A stretch of DNA of 64,000 nt from Vicia villosa (GCF_029867415.1 NW_026705389.1:1-64000), one strand, 5' to 3'. Positions 45,380-56,642 are shown, counted from the first letter of the stretch. The notes: generated by a model not told the origin, from the sequence alone. Made by a program: numbers and translations.

Positions 45380-47560
45380 GTACCTAGAGATGTCTAAAAA
45401 ACTTTCCGCCACAACCTAAGACGTCTGCAGATTCCCTAAGAAATGAACTTGGGGTACTAAAGAAACTACATAATAGGTAAAACAATGTAAAATGAACAAA
45501 ATGAGACAATGTCATGGAGAAACTATTAGGGGATTTATTTACAACAAATATTACACCGCTATAATCTTCCAAAAAAACTACAACTACGAGGATGAATCAT
45601 CTCCATTAAAGATTGATTTTCTGTCCACCATCTCAATATAAGGACGGAATTTCTCTACAAGAGTGGCCTCATCTGTGGACAAAGTAGACAGGGAAGACGA
45701 TAGAGCTTCATCTTTTTCCGTCATTTCCTACATAATGGATTGAATTCTTTTAGCCAATAAGTAGGGGCATCCATAATTCTGCACTTCTATCCATATCTCC
45801 CTTAATATATCAGACATTCTAATAAGCTCCTCCAAGTACCATTTTCAATTGATAGTAAGAGAGTTGACATGTTTTTGAAGTACTTCTTTTTTCTTTCGAA
45901 GACGATCGAGCAAGAAGACATCTCCCTTTCCACCATCACCAAAGGCCAAGAGAATTGATGCTTAGAAAGTATGGTATGCTAGTTGAACTAGCTCCTTTTG
46001 ACCAACGGCTTCATCCTTGGATGAGATATACATATAATCCTCCATAGATATAGAGGATAAAAACTCCCTAGATGTGCGAGGACCGGGGCGGACAATAGCA
46101 AAGGAGACAACGCAACTGTGTACGATGTAGTATGAATGCTAGAACTAGGATTTCCTAATTCTTAACTAACCAAGAAATGTTGAGCAGAAGTCCCTCCCTC
46201 ACGAGTCACCCTAAAAAAGGGTCTAATTAAATGGTTACCTCCAACCACGATCGACGAAGAATGTAGGGTGCTTTCTACCATGACTCAGAGAATCCTAAAC
46301 TTTCACTTGAATTGGGATGGGAAGAGTGATCGCCATTTGACTGGCACATGGATCTGTACAAAGAGTTCTCCCTAAAGCCTTCCCGACATTAGCAACCATA
46401 TGCAAGGGGACGAACCTATGTGTACTCTTTATCTAGAGCATTGCGTTATATCACTTCATATTATCTACAAATTAAATACTAGTTAAAGACAAATCAATAG
46501 TGGTCATCTAAACAACACCAGAGAAAAGAGACAATCCTTCTCATTTCTCACCAGAGATAACCTTCTTATCCTTCTTAAAAATGACTTCTACTGACAGGCG
46601 CATCTCTATGAGCCGCTTCTTCAGTTTCCTTGCACCGCTCCCAAAACAACAATGTTGTTAGCATGGCCCAGATCTTCGAAGAAGGCTACCAATTTCCTCT
46701 TCATATAAAATAATTTTTGGGATAAGTTATCTAATACATAGATGTAAGAATCAACATCTACCAAGAAATGGCTCTGGCGCCACAACTTGTCCAAACATTG
46801 ATGAGGTGGATTAGACTATATGTTGAAGATATTAGCATTAACCACCTTGGTGACGGGGATAATTAAATAACACATGTCCTTAAATTGCTTCGTGATCTTC
46901 GAGTAGACTTTAAACCTCCTAGGATTCTACCTAAGGGAGATAAGACCTTGCCTTTGGGATGAATAAGCATAAATCCGTTGGGATTTAGAAAGATGGAATA
47001 AAAATGTCAAAGATGACACACGTTTCTTGTACTCACACCAATACTAAAATACTTTAATATAAGCCCAACTCACTGGATTTAGTTGTGAAGGGAAGATACC
47101 AACTTTAGAGAAAACAAACATTCGAGGAGAGGAATGACACACACATAGTATTTTTTGCAAGTTCTGTTATCTTCATCATTAGGAAGTACTCCCTAGTCTG
47201 AGGAGGGACCCAACTCCGTAAATGCATGGTCTAAACCACCTTCACAAATGAATACAAAAATGGTTCCAACGTCTCTTGATCCATCCACACTACAAAATTA
47301 TCTCATGTATTCCGAGTTTTAGGTTTAAAGTTATCCACATCACAATGAATGTCAATGCATAAAAGGAACGACTATAATAGAAGTGCAAGGTCGACACGAA
47401 GACAAATTCGTAAAATGATAGGTAGCAATAAAATTCACCGGAGCATGAAATTGAGGTGATAAAGTGTGAAATGAAAAAGAAATTCAAACCAAAACATTAC
47501 TTTGAGAAGACGAACTCAATGACTCAAATATTATATGTTCCACCAAAAGAGATGGAACAA
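45380..47560 (-). pseudogene. Antisense ORF relic between gag-pro and 3' LTR
   Basis: Minus-strand translation shows longer open pieces than expected by chance. One contains CVIPLLECLFSLKLVSSL and, after a stop, MLIHPKGKVLSPLGRILGGL (about 47140-46880). A charged, probably coiled-coil part reads LLDRLRKKKEVLQKHVNSL (about 45930-45870). Extra antisense ORFs at this position are known in Tat-lineage elements. I infer this is one. No domain can be named with certainty. Confidence 0.4.
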
Positions 47561-48014
47561 GCTCGAAGTAGCAAAAAATGGGAAGAGATTGAGGAATATT
47601 GAAGAAGTAAGAAAATAGATTTAAAAATTTCACATATGGCAAAAATAAGAATACAATAGCCCTAAGACTCCTTATGTATTCCCCGGGGAAGGTGAACCGT
47701 GCGATCCTCGGTATTGGGAATTACGAATCACATCTCCAACAGTCAAAATCTTAGCGCATAATATTAAAAAGCACTCAAACGCTCTAGTATTAGAAAGAAT
47801 TATTACCGACAAACATAAGGACACATGTTAAAACGTACCTGCAAAACATTGATAATCACGAGAAAAGAATTTAATGCATTTCTCCCAAAAGACATTAACG
47901 CCCATTAAAGAACTTTTCACTCTCTTCCACTATAGAGCGAAGTAAAGACAAACTCGGTAAAACCATCACTCTATGATATAGGAACACGGGCTTAAGGGAA
48001 AATCGTTTTAGGTC

Positions 48015-48393
48015 GTACGCAAGGCCCACTAAGAAGGCCTAATAATAATTGTTGAAAGGGAAGCCACACTGAACAGGTGAACCCTCATATGTTTCAAGGA
48101 AATGCGATCACACCCTCCATCACATCTTTCACCACTAATATCTGCATCTGCACAATACGCCTAATCAAACGCGAGCGGTTTTAACCACCTAAACTATATA
48201 AAAATCATATCGTCCCCATTTTAGGTATTTAATTCATTTTAACTGTCGTACTACACTTTTCATTCAATATTAACTAGAGCGTTGGAGCGATAGTCGTCCA
48301 AATTCACCCTCTTTCCTCAGTACAAGTAACTCGTTCTAGCGTGCCAAGACCTCATTTCATCACTTCACATTCGTTTCTGGTTTTCATACGGAA
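48015..48393 (+). repeat. Right LTR of old gypsy element
   Basis: It aligns with the left LTR over its whole length and ends about ATACGGAACA. A TATA-like ACTATATAAAAA lies near 48197. The start is uncertain. Confidence 0.65.
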
Positions 48394-48424
48394 CAATATT
48401 ACGTCTATACTATTTACAAGAAAT

Positions 48425-48771
48425 TAGGGGTGGCAAAACGGGCCCGGCCCACGGGGAAAGCCCGTTTTACCCGCACTTTTTCGCGGGGCGGGGCGAGGTT
48501 TTAGGCCCGCTCTCTTTAATGTGCCCGCCGCGCCCCGCCCTGTTTTTTTTTTGGATTTTGCGGGCATTTGTTTTTTATAGAATTTTACTATTTTTAGGCC
48601 TAAAAAGCCGAATGCCCGCGGGCTTTCCCCGCCCCGCCCTCATTTTTTGCGGGGCGGGGCAAGGTTTTAGACCCGCACTCTTGAAAAAGCCCGCCCCGCC
48701 CCGCCCCGTTTTTTCGCGGACTTTTGCGGGGCGGACCTAAACGGGGCGGGCATGCCCGTTTGCCACCCCTA
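48425..48771. mobile_element. GC-rich hAT-type MITE
   Basis: The 347-bp element begins TAGGGGTGGCAAAACGGGC and ends GCCCGTTTGCCACCCCTA. It is flanked by the perfect 8-bp duplication CAAGAAAT (48417-48424 and 48772-48779), the size typical of hAT transposases. The interior is composed of GCGGGGCGGGGC blocks in both orientations and is extremely GC- and CpG-rich compared with the surroundings. It encodes no transposase. Confidence 0.93.
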
Positions 48772-48919
48772 CAAGAAATACACCATTTTCATGTGTTGGT
48801 CTTTAGATATTTTTCTACATAAAAAATTGTCATATTGTTTTGACAAAATTTTATCATCTCACATTAATTTCTTTTTTTTAGCTATTTAATATATAACACA
48901 TTGGTGTATGGTCGATGGT

Positions 48920-49083
48920 GGTGCATATAAATATAGCCATCTTTTGATCCCCTTATTTGGTCAAGTATTTTAAGTTTTTACTATACAATTTTCATAAGTT
49001 TGGTGCATATATAAACATAGCCATATTTTTATCCCCTTATTTGGTCAAGTACATTTTTAAGTTTTACTATACAATTTTCATTG
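48920..49083 (+). repeat. Tandem duplication of 82 bp upstream of RNase H gene
   Basis: Two copies start GGTGCATAT at 48920 and 49002 and share ATCCCCTTATTTGGTCAAGT and CTATACAATTTTCAT. Each contains a TATA-like ATATAAA. They lie 330-490 bp before the ATG of the downstream gene and could be part of its promoter. The remaining DNA between 48780 and 49411 shows nothing else. Confidence 0.75.
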
Positions 49084-49411
49084 GTTAACAATAAGGTAAA
49101 CAATAAACAATCTCTTTTTTATTCTCATGCAGCCTTTATATGGTAGAGTTCATGCTAATAATGCACGTAAAGTAGGGAACATTTAAAGAATATGTTTAGG
49201 TTGGTAGTTCTTGAAGAAACCTCATTATTCCAGAATATAAAAAAAAAATGTTGCCTAAGTATGTAAAATTTTGAATCTTTTTTTCTTTTCTTTCACTCCA
49301 ACTTCATAAATTAAAGATGAAATTCCATGAAGCATGTTTCATTGCTTCCATTCATAATAACTACTAGGACAAACCCTCTCTTGATCAAACCTTCTTCATA
49401 ACATTCATAAA

Positions 49412-50026
49412 ATGTTAGATGTTATAAATATTTTGAGGTGCCAAAACCTAGTTCAAAATCCAGTTTGTAAATTAATTAGTAGATATTTTCACAAGGAACC
49501 AATTCCAGTTTTGTGGAAAAAACCAAATATAGGATGTACAAAACTAAACTTTGATGGATCATGCAAGGGGATAAGTGGAAAAGCAAGCATTGGAGGTGTA
49601 GTTAGAAACCACAAGGCAGAATTTCTACTTGGCTATGCTGAATCAATAGGTCAAGCAAATAGTACAATTGCTGAACTTATAGCCCTAAGGAGAGGCCTTG
49701 AATTAGTGCTTGAAAATGGTTGGAATGATGTTTGGCTTGAAGGTGATGCAAAAACATTGGTTGAAATTATTATGAAAAAGAGAAAAGTTAGATGCATGGA
49801 AGTTCAAAGACATGTTAGTCATATAAATTCTATTCTTTTACCTGAATTTAAGAATTGTTTTGTGAGTCATATATATAGGGAAGGAAATAGGGCAGCTGAT
49901 AAATTTGCTCAAATGGGACATTATTTGGATGAGCCTACAATTTGGAGGGATGTTCCTCCTCATGAAGTTTTGGCTATTGTTCTTGAAGATGCTCAAGGTA
50001 AAATTGTTCTTAGAAGAAAAGGATGA
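49412..50026 (+). CDS. RNase H-like (RVT_3) domain protein, probable host gene
   Basis: A single intact 204-codon frame encodes an RNase H fold of the plant RVT_3 type. The four catalytic acids are present: Asp48 in NFDGSC, Glu88 in IAELIALRRGLEL, Asp112 in LEGDAK and Asp163 in REGNRAADKFAQ. The fold covers about residues 42-175, preceded by a short N-terminal segment (LISRYFHKEPIPVLWKKPN) usual for this family. Such proteins occur as C-terminal domains of LINE ORF2 and as many stand-alone plant genes. Here no RT or zf-RVT precedes it, and the frame is clean while every surrounding transposon frame is broken. It is therefore best read as a cellular, possibly domesticated gene. It would cleave RNA in RNA-DNA hybrids if active; its substrate is unknown. 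The ATG at 49412 is the first after the upstream stops. No exon is evident upstream. Confidence 0.75.
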   Translation: MLDVINILRCQNLVQNPVCKLISRYFHKEPIPVLWKKPNIGCTKLNFDGSCKGISGKASIGGVVRNHKAEFLLGYAESIGQANSTIAELIALRRGLELVLENGWNDVWLEGDAKTLVEIIMKKRKVRCMEVQRHVSHINSILLPEFKNCFVSHIYREGNRAADKFAQMGHYLDEPTIWRDVPPHEVLAIVLEDAQGKIVLRRKG

Positions 50027-50639
50027 TATATTTTAATAATTATATACATTTTTGTTTTGTTTTTGTTTAATTATATGTAGGGAATACAAACAAACAAAAA
50101 AGTCAATATTTTTTAAGGATTATATAGGTTTTATATAGGTGTAATATATATTTGTTCATGTAGACATGCATATTGAATGTATAAATGAAATTATTTGTTG
50201 GGCATGGTGTTGTGATAATCTTGAGATTTAAGGGAAATGGTTTTAGACTCTATGAAACACTATTTTAAAGAAAATGAAAGGAGGTAAATTTGACAATTTA
50301 AATAAAAGTAAAGACTTGTCAATGACTTGAAAAAGTAAATTGATTCAAAGTAATCCATGGTTAGAATAGTAAATTTCTTTCTTGGTGTTGAGTTCATTTG
50401 GTTTATATTAACATATCAATTTAGATTCAACAAAAATTTTAGATACTTTAGTTTTTCTCTCATTCGTAGGCTTTTTTGTGTTGTTATTTTATGATATATT
50501 AATCTAGGCATTTTTTTTATAAAAGAATTAATTACATAAGTTTCGTTAATTCAACTTAGTTAATAGATGCAAAGGTATTTGATTGCAGAGATGTAAATTC
50601 AAACCCGCAACATCTTGTCTTGGAGGTGGTCTTTTTGCG
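50027..50639. other. AT-rich DNA, possible degraded tRNA-related sequence
   Basis: No gene is seen. Near 50540-50630 CAACTTAGTTAATAG and AAATTCAAACCC resemble decayed A and B boxes of a tRNA-derived SINE. The likeness is weak. Confidence 0.35.
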
Positions 50640-50813
50640 GAGATATTACTCACTCCAATTATTCCTATTACGATTTTGTTAAAGAGCCTTTATGGTTCTT
50701 ATCGTAATTATAATTGGGTTGTAATTTCTGTGTTTGAGCGTTTGCCGATTCTTTTGTAAACAGGTTGGAGAACCCTTAGTTCTCCGATTTATATAATATC
50801 TTGTTTACCAAAA
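50640..50813 (+). mobile_element. LINE 3' end fragment
   Basis: The segment contains GGAGAACCCTTAGTTCTCC, followed by TATATAATATCTTGTTTACC and a run of A. This is the layout of plant L1 3' ends, as at 40440-40466 in this window. No coding part precedes it. Confidence 0.45.
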
Positions 50814-50869
50814 AAACATCTAATTTATTTTATTAGTAAAGGGTAAAATTTTGATCACTAAAGTTGTTT

Positions 50870-51139
50870 GATAATTCTCAAAACACACTACACTATTCTT
50901 AGTTGCTAGATTAGTTAGTTCTTTATTATAGGCTTAAACTAACTAACTAACAAGTCGATAGTTTGTTAGTTAGTTAGGCCGATTGTTTAAACAACAAGAT
51001 ATTAATGTTGTAAAATATGTTTTGATTAACAATGAATACAATGCACAAGTTACACCATCATAACTCATCTTTCATTCTCATAATTAGTGAGTATTTGTAT
51101 GATTGCTTGCATTGCAAGAAACATATAATTGTGCAAACA
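50870..51139 (+). repeat. copia LTR 3' portion with AACTAACTAAC hairpin
   Basis: It contains an inverted repeat AACTAACTAACTAACAA/TTTGTTAGTTAGTT (about 50937-50975) and ends GCAAACA before the PBS. The start is not determined. Confidence 0.5.
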
Positions 51140-51140
51140 A

Positions 51141-51158
51141 TTGATATCGAGAGCCTGA
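51141..51158 (+). promoter_or_regulatory. Primer binding site (initiator-Met tRNA type)
   Basis: TTGATATCGAGAGCCTGA resembles TGGTATCAGAGC, the usual copia PBS, with two or three changes. Confidence 0.6.
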
Positions 51159-51198
51159 TTAAATAAAAGGTAAACATGACAGGTTTTTTGAGGGGTCA

Positions 51199-52270
51199 TT
51201 GAATTGGGAAATACACAATGAAGTGTGTGATTTCAAGGAATTTTTTCCAATAATTATGAATATAAATGATGGGTTTCCTTCTTATATCTTAATTCTTTAT
51301 CGAAGTAATTGGGAAAGATCGAGTGCTTTAGTGAAGTCTTTGTTTGGAGCTCAATATATGCTTGAGATAGTACAAAATGGCTACAAGGAACTAGTAGAAG
51401 AACCCACATATTCTCAAAGAACCATATTCAAGGAGTCAAACGAAAAGGATTGCAAAGTTTTGTTCTACATTCAACAAAACTTATCATCATTTTGAAAATA
51501 TTTTTCAAAGGTATCAAAATCAAAGGAGGCATGGGATATTATTGAAAAGTACTGTAATAGTGGAGATAAAGTGAAGTAACTTAAGCTTAAATCTTTAAGG
51601 AGAAAGTATGAGTTAATGCATATGGAAGAAAAACAAATGATAATATTTTTCAAAATTGATTGCATTAGTGAATCAAATGAAGACCATGATAGTGGAGATA
51701 AGGTGAAGCAAGTTAAAACTAAATATTTAAGGAGGAAGTATGAGTTGATGCATGTGGAGAAAAACAAAAGACAAGTGATTATTTTTCAAAATTGATGGCA
51801 TCAATGACTCAAATGAAGACATGTGGTAAGAGATTTACTAATTAACAAGTGTTTGCAAAAGTGATGAGATTTTCTAACTTTAAGATTTGATTTCATAGTG
51901 GTGTAATTTCAAGAATCCAAAGACTTGAAGATCATGAAAATAGAGGAATTAAAAAGTTCATTTAAAGCTCATGAAGTCATAGTAATTAGTAGAGTAAATA
52001 AGAGGTTAGTTCAGCAAGCTCTGCATGATCAGATGATGAAGAAATATGGACATGAAAGGAAGTTAAATAGTAATAGGCAAATGATATGCTTCAACACTGG
52101 AAGTTGGTCAAACAATGGAAAATTATAAAGTCAGATTCTCCAAGAGATAAGGAGGTTCTAGCACGAGTCAATCAAAAAAGAAGGAATTTGATAAAGGAAA
52201 GATGCAATGCTATAATTGTGAAAATTTTGGAAATTTTTCTCATGAATGTTGGAATAATAAATAAAGAAAT
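51199..52270 (+). pseudogene. copia gag (UBN2 type) with zinc knuckle, degenerate
   Basis: SLFGAQYMLEIVQNGYKELV and KDCKVLFYIQQNL are hallmarks of UBN2-type copia gag. An internal tandem duplication of 132 bp (44 codons; 51559-51690 and 51691-51822) repeats the SGDKVK...LRRKYELMH block. A knuckle near 52210-52255 reads CYNCENFGNFSHECW, with the expected His changed to Asn. Stops interrupt the frame at several places. The encoded protein would have formed virus-like particles. Confidence 0.8.
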
Positions 52271-54095
52271 AAGAATCAATTAAGTGATGAAGAGACACAT
52301 ATAACTCATGATGATGATGATGATGACGACTATGAGTATTGAGTGGTGAGTATTGAGTATTGAGTAATAACAATTGATATCTAGAATTTGATCCAATGAT
52401 CCAAGGGTCCATAATAATCTATGCATGGTGCATAGATTTTTATTTATGCATGGTAACTGCACCCGTTTGAAACCTACTATGTATACATGGGATGATGTCC
52501 GCCTACTAAGTATAGGGAAATTGGTTAAAAATGGCTTTTTATTTACCATGAATGGTAATGCACTGCAACCGTTTGATCCACAAAAGAAGTTGATTATGAA
52601 GTCAAACTTATAAAATAATAGAACATTCTAATGCAACATTTAAATTAGAAAGGATGTGTGCATGTCACACATTGATGAACATGATTGGATATACAATATG
52701 AGGTATGATGATCTAAATTGTAGAAGAAAAAGTGATTTGGGAACTAATAATTTTGTGTAATTCCTTTATAAACTAAATGCATACACAATGATATGTGATA
52801 ATTTTTTGAGAGGCAAGCAAAGAATGTTGGCTTTTGCATCAGACATGCCTAAGAGATCAAACGATGCACTAAAGGTGGTATATTTTGATAACTGTGCCAA
52901 AATATTGTATCATCACTAGGTGAGAGCAAATATTTATTCTCTTTTGTTGATAAATGTGCCAAAATATTGTGGTTGTATACCGTCAAGTTCAAAAGGGAAG
53001 TCCTTGAAGTGTTCAAGAAGTTCAAAACCTTGATTGAGCCGAGAGTGAGAAAGAAATAAAGTTTTTGAGAACTAATAGTGGTAAAGAGTTTACCTCAAAT
53101 GAATTTGATTCTTTTTTCATCATTGAAGGAATTTTTCATTAGTTGTGATTTGATTTTAAATGAATAAACAACATGGAAGTCGCATAACACATCAGGGAAA
53201 ATAATTGATATCAATCATGTTTTTGTAGAATTTATTGAAAGTGAAGGATCATATTAAGTGATTGATGTTGAAGGCACTGAAGTTGCATATAATGGACCAA
53301 TAAAGACTCAAACTTATGTGAGACCACCTAGAACAAGGCAAAATCCTATAAGACTTGTAGATTGGGAAATATTATCTAGCAATATGTTCAATATTAAAGC
53401 AGACTCATACATTTTGCTATGCTAGATGATGATAAGCCAATCAATCATGATGAGGCTGTGAATACTAAGGTATATAGGGATTAAATGATGGAGAAAATCA
53501 AGTAAGAGGAAAACAATCACACATTGAATCTGTTTGATTTACTTAAGAGAAAGAAAACTATGAAGTGAGTCTTTAAGGTTAAGATGAATCTGAATGGAAA
53601 AGTTTGAGAACATAAGGCAAGGTTGGAAGCCATATGCTTCTTGCTGAAATATAGTATTTATTATAATGAGGTGATTTATCATGTGGCAATACTTGAGACA
53701 CTTAGACTAGTTATGATAATAGCTAGTAGCGGAAGTTGGTCCTTGTATCACTTGGATGTAAAGTATACATTCCTAAATGCTTCATTAGAAGAAACAATTT
53801 TTTATTCAACCACTAAGTTTTAAGGTAAAAGGCAAAGAGAATAATTTTATAAGCTGCAAAAAGCCTTGTATGGATTAAAGCAAACCCCTAAAGCTTGGAA
53901 CAAGAGATTTTACTAGTTTCAAATTTATTTGGTATTTATAAAAGGCGCGGTTGAGTATAATGTATATATGAAAAGTTTCAACCATTTAAGTATCATGATG
54001 ACATACTTTTATGAGATGAATTCCTCTTTACTGGAAGTAAATAATCATAAATTAAGAATCTAAAGGAGAAAATGAAGGTTGAACTTGAGATGGCT
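52271..54095 (+). pseudogene. copia integrase and RT relics
   Basis: Integrase traces are weak (SLGESKYLFSFVDKCAKILW near 52910-52970). RT is clearer: HLDVKYTFLNASLEETIF (about 53750-53800), KLQKALYGLKQTPKAWNKRF (about 53850-53910) and a broken DDILL...FTGS block near 53998-54040. The native sequence ends at about 54095 (KVELEMA). A stretch at about 52310-52600 has no copia similarity that I recognise and may be an insertion. Confidence 0.7.
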
Positions 54096-55726
54096 CAAAA
54101 AATACCCAAGCGTAAGGAGCACTCAAAATATAATAGAGTTGCCATCAAATTTTATTTATTCCAATAGGAAAGAGAAAAATATCAATAAAAGCCTTAAAGA
54201 ACGACGATATGGTCGTTGCAACCAAATTGGATTCGGGAGTCGGTTATGCGTGAGAAAGGTATTATCACCCCTCACATCTGTTGTATTCAACGGGACCCAT
54301 TTAATTAGTTTTGTGATAGAATGTTAGCGTGATTTTTACTTGTGATCTTCTACTTATTGAAGATTATTTACAAAAGAAAGAAAAGGGAAATTCTTAGGTT
54401 TTTTATTAGTGAGCTCGACAATATTTCAAAATCTTGTGCCTAGTTATTCTCAAGTGAAATGGGAAAATAAGAGCATCTTGATTTGTGGCAACAAATGTTT
54501 TTGGATTGGTGTATTTTAGCGAAAGATTTTCAGATTGCATTCGAGCGGAAAAACATTGCTTACCGCCCAGTCATGGAAGAAGGGAAACATTGTGAGTCCA
54601 TCACGTTAGAATGGAAGAAACAAGATCTGAATTCTCACATATTGTGTTTTAATCACATTCGAGCACACAAAATTTTTAACTACTTGCACATGAGAAGAAT
54701 AAAGTGTTAGTTCGAGTTTCGCATCAACTTGATAAAGCATCATTCATTTACGAAAAGTTTTCGGAGTCGCGCTAGGGCGAAAAAAGAGGTTTGATTGGTT
54801 ATGATTAATTTTAGGAGGGAGACGAGTATACAAAAGGCAAGTTATATAACAGGTATCCAAATACTCGGGGAAAAGGTAGGATATACGTCTATCTCGTCAT
54901 TTTTCATCCCTTTTATTGCAAAAAGTATTTGAATAGAATCGAATTAAAGTCCATGGATAAAGGTGAGAATTTAAACGACAAGCTATACAACAGGCATCCT
55001 AGTACTCAGAATAAAGGGACATACATCCAATTGGCATTCAACTGCATTTATTACGTTTTTTGAACAGAGACGAGTATCCAAGCAACAAGCTATACATCTT
55101 GCATCCAAATAATTACGGAAAAGGTATTACCTATGTCCATTTCGTCTTTTTTCATCCGGTTTACTGTGAAAAAGTTTTTAAGGTTTTTTATTTAATCGGA
55201 AAAGAAACTTGATTTTGACGAAGTATTTGGTTCGTACTTGTTTTGTAATTTATTTGAAAATCGGCTTGATGTTGATCACACATTTTTATCTTTTGAAGAG
55301 GTTGATTTTAGGTTGTCAAGGAAAAAATGCACGCTGTAGCAAACGATTAATAACAACCAAAACCATCTTCGATGATTTTTCGAAAATGGTTAAGCGCAAC
55401 CGATTGGGATGAGTTAATAACCAAAATTGATCAGAAAAACGCAAAAATACGAATCCAAGGTAAAAAACGCATGGAATAGACTCGCAATATGAGAATCAAG
55501 AAACTCAATATGCGACCTATATGAGTTCGGTTTGGCCGAAATATGCATCCAATCGCAAAAATAATTACATATTAATTGATCAACGCAAAAATTCAATTTT
55601 GATTGTATATAAGTTTGCCAAAGTGGTTGAGATTCATGATATTTCCATTTTTTAGTTCTTGAGTTCATGAGAGCTTTTGAACCGATTTTTCAAAATTTCA
55701 ATTTGAAGGTGTTTTAAATTGGCGGT
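54096..55726. other. Unclassified repetitive DNA, probably LTR-derived
   Basis: No protein gene is supported. TTCGGGAGTCGGTTATGCGT and GGTATTATCACCCCTCACAT (near 54230-54280) belong to a phrase I associate with legume gypsy LTRs. Between 54800 and 55150 three diverged copies of a unit with GACGAGTAT, CAAGCTATA and GGTATCCAAATACT occur. Orientation and family cannot be decided from this window. Confidence 0.4.
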
Positions 55727-55787
55727 TGTTGCACCCCAATTTTTGACCTCTGAGATCCCATCATTTTCTAAGTGTTATGATCATTAT
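55727..55787 (+). repeat. First 61 bp of an Ogre-type LTR
   Basis: TGTTGCACCCCAATTTTTGA, followed by CCTCTGAGATCCCAT, is similar to the start of the outer Ogre LTR at 23591. It is interrupted at 55788 by another LTR; the rest should lie beyond the window. Confidence 0.65.
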
Positions 55788-56364
55788 TGTTATACCCCAA
55801 AATTTGCCCACGTCTTTTTTTTCAAAGAGAATTCAACAGACTTCTGTCTAAAAATTTGGAGTTTTATACAATCTTGGATTTTTATTTCATAAATATCCTG
55901 ATTTTATGAATACTCAATTTTTAGAATTTTTTATACAACATTTTGGTTCACTGTTAAATTTATTCTTACATAAACGCCAAATACTGTTTATCACTTCATA
56001 CACTGTTTATTTGAGATTTATTTTCAGATAAATAATGCTGACGCAGTTGGTACAGAATTAAAATTTGCAGGCGCGGAGTCCGAGTTTCAGATTATACTGG
56101 TAACAATTAAATTATTATTGGTTTTATTTCCCACTAATTTTTATTTTTATACTATATTATTTTTTCAAAATCTCTTTCTTTCTTTTCAAATATCTTCCTT
56201 TCTTTTCAAATCTCTTTCTTTCAAATCAAATCCTAACTTTATTCTATACCCCCTTTCTTTTCAAAACCTAACATACTTTTTTTTCAAATCCTACTACTAT
56301 TCAAATTTTCCCTTTTTACGGTACCACTCCATTCCCCAACGTCTCTATCTCTCTCTTTTCACTC

Positions 56365-56372
56365 TATAAATA
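56365..56372 (+). promoter_or_regulatory. First LTR TATA box
   Basis: TATAAATA in CACTCTATAAATACTCC lies 577 bp into the LTR, comparable to the position in the nested LTR (2778). Transcripts would start near 56400. Confidence 0.65.
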
Positions 56373-56474
56373 CTCCTCATTTTTTTCGTAATTGCTCACA
56401 TCAAATTTCACTCATCTCCCAAATTTCTATCATACTATCTCCTAATCATTTTCTCTTCTTCCCCGGCAAAAAAA

Positions 56475-56630
56475 ATGGCAAAGTGGGTGGATACGTTTCT
56501 TCTTGTGGTCATCACTGTTTTTGTGGTGATCATGTCCTTTTTCTGTCTGCATAGTCCTGAAAAATGCAGACCTGGGATGTTTACACTCCCGTACATCTAT
56601 ATACTGTTGTTTATAGCATGGATCTTTAAT
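56475..56630 (+). CDS. Small ORF behind LTR promoter, one predicted membrane segment
   Basis: The first ATG about 75 bp after the expected transcription start opens 51 codons. The start context AAAAAATGGC is favourable in plants. Residues 8-25 (FLLVVITVFVVIMSFFCL) form a single strongly hydrophobic stretch, followed by a Cys/Pro-containing tail. I do not recognise a family. The nested LTR has a different short ORF at the comparable place (2802), so conservation is not shown. It could be a translated upstream ORF of the element RNA or chance. Confidence 0.35.
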
Positions 56631-56642
56631 CGTCATACTTAA

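Larger units (their letters stand above)
41875..48393 (+). mobile_element. Old gypsy element with gag-pro relic, no visible pol and an antisense ORF relic
   Basis: Two diverged LTRs (about 41875-42258 and 48015-48393) flank 5.75 kb. The + strand shows gag and protease traces up to about 44880. No RT or integrase is recognisable. From about 47560 down to 45380 the minus strand carries a decayed ORF. Gag-pro followed by an antisense ORF is a known arrangement in Tat-lineage elements. LTR divergence is high, so the insertion is old. The boundaries are approximate. Confidence 0.7.
50870..54095 (+). mobile_element. Decayed Ty1/copia element, 3'-truncated
   Basis: An LTR end (to about 51139) is followed by a PBS of the initiator-Met type, a UBN2-like gag, a zinc knuckle, traces of integrase and the N-terminal two thirds of RT. 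The sequence breaks off near 54095 inside RT, and no 3' LTR is present. Stops are frequent throughout. Confidence 0.8.

Noticed and set aside
48519..48740. 73-codon open frame in GC-rich DNA
   Set aside because: It lies entirely within the hAT MITE and consists of its simple GC repeats.
50537..50813. A complete tRNA-derived SINE with LINE-like tail
   Set aside because: The A and B boxes are too degenerate and no target duplication could be matched; only the LINE-like tail is kept.
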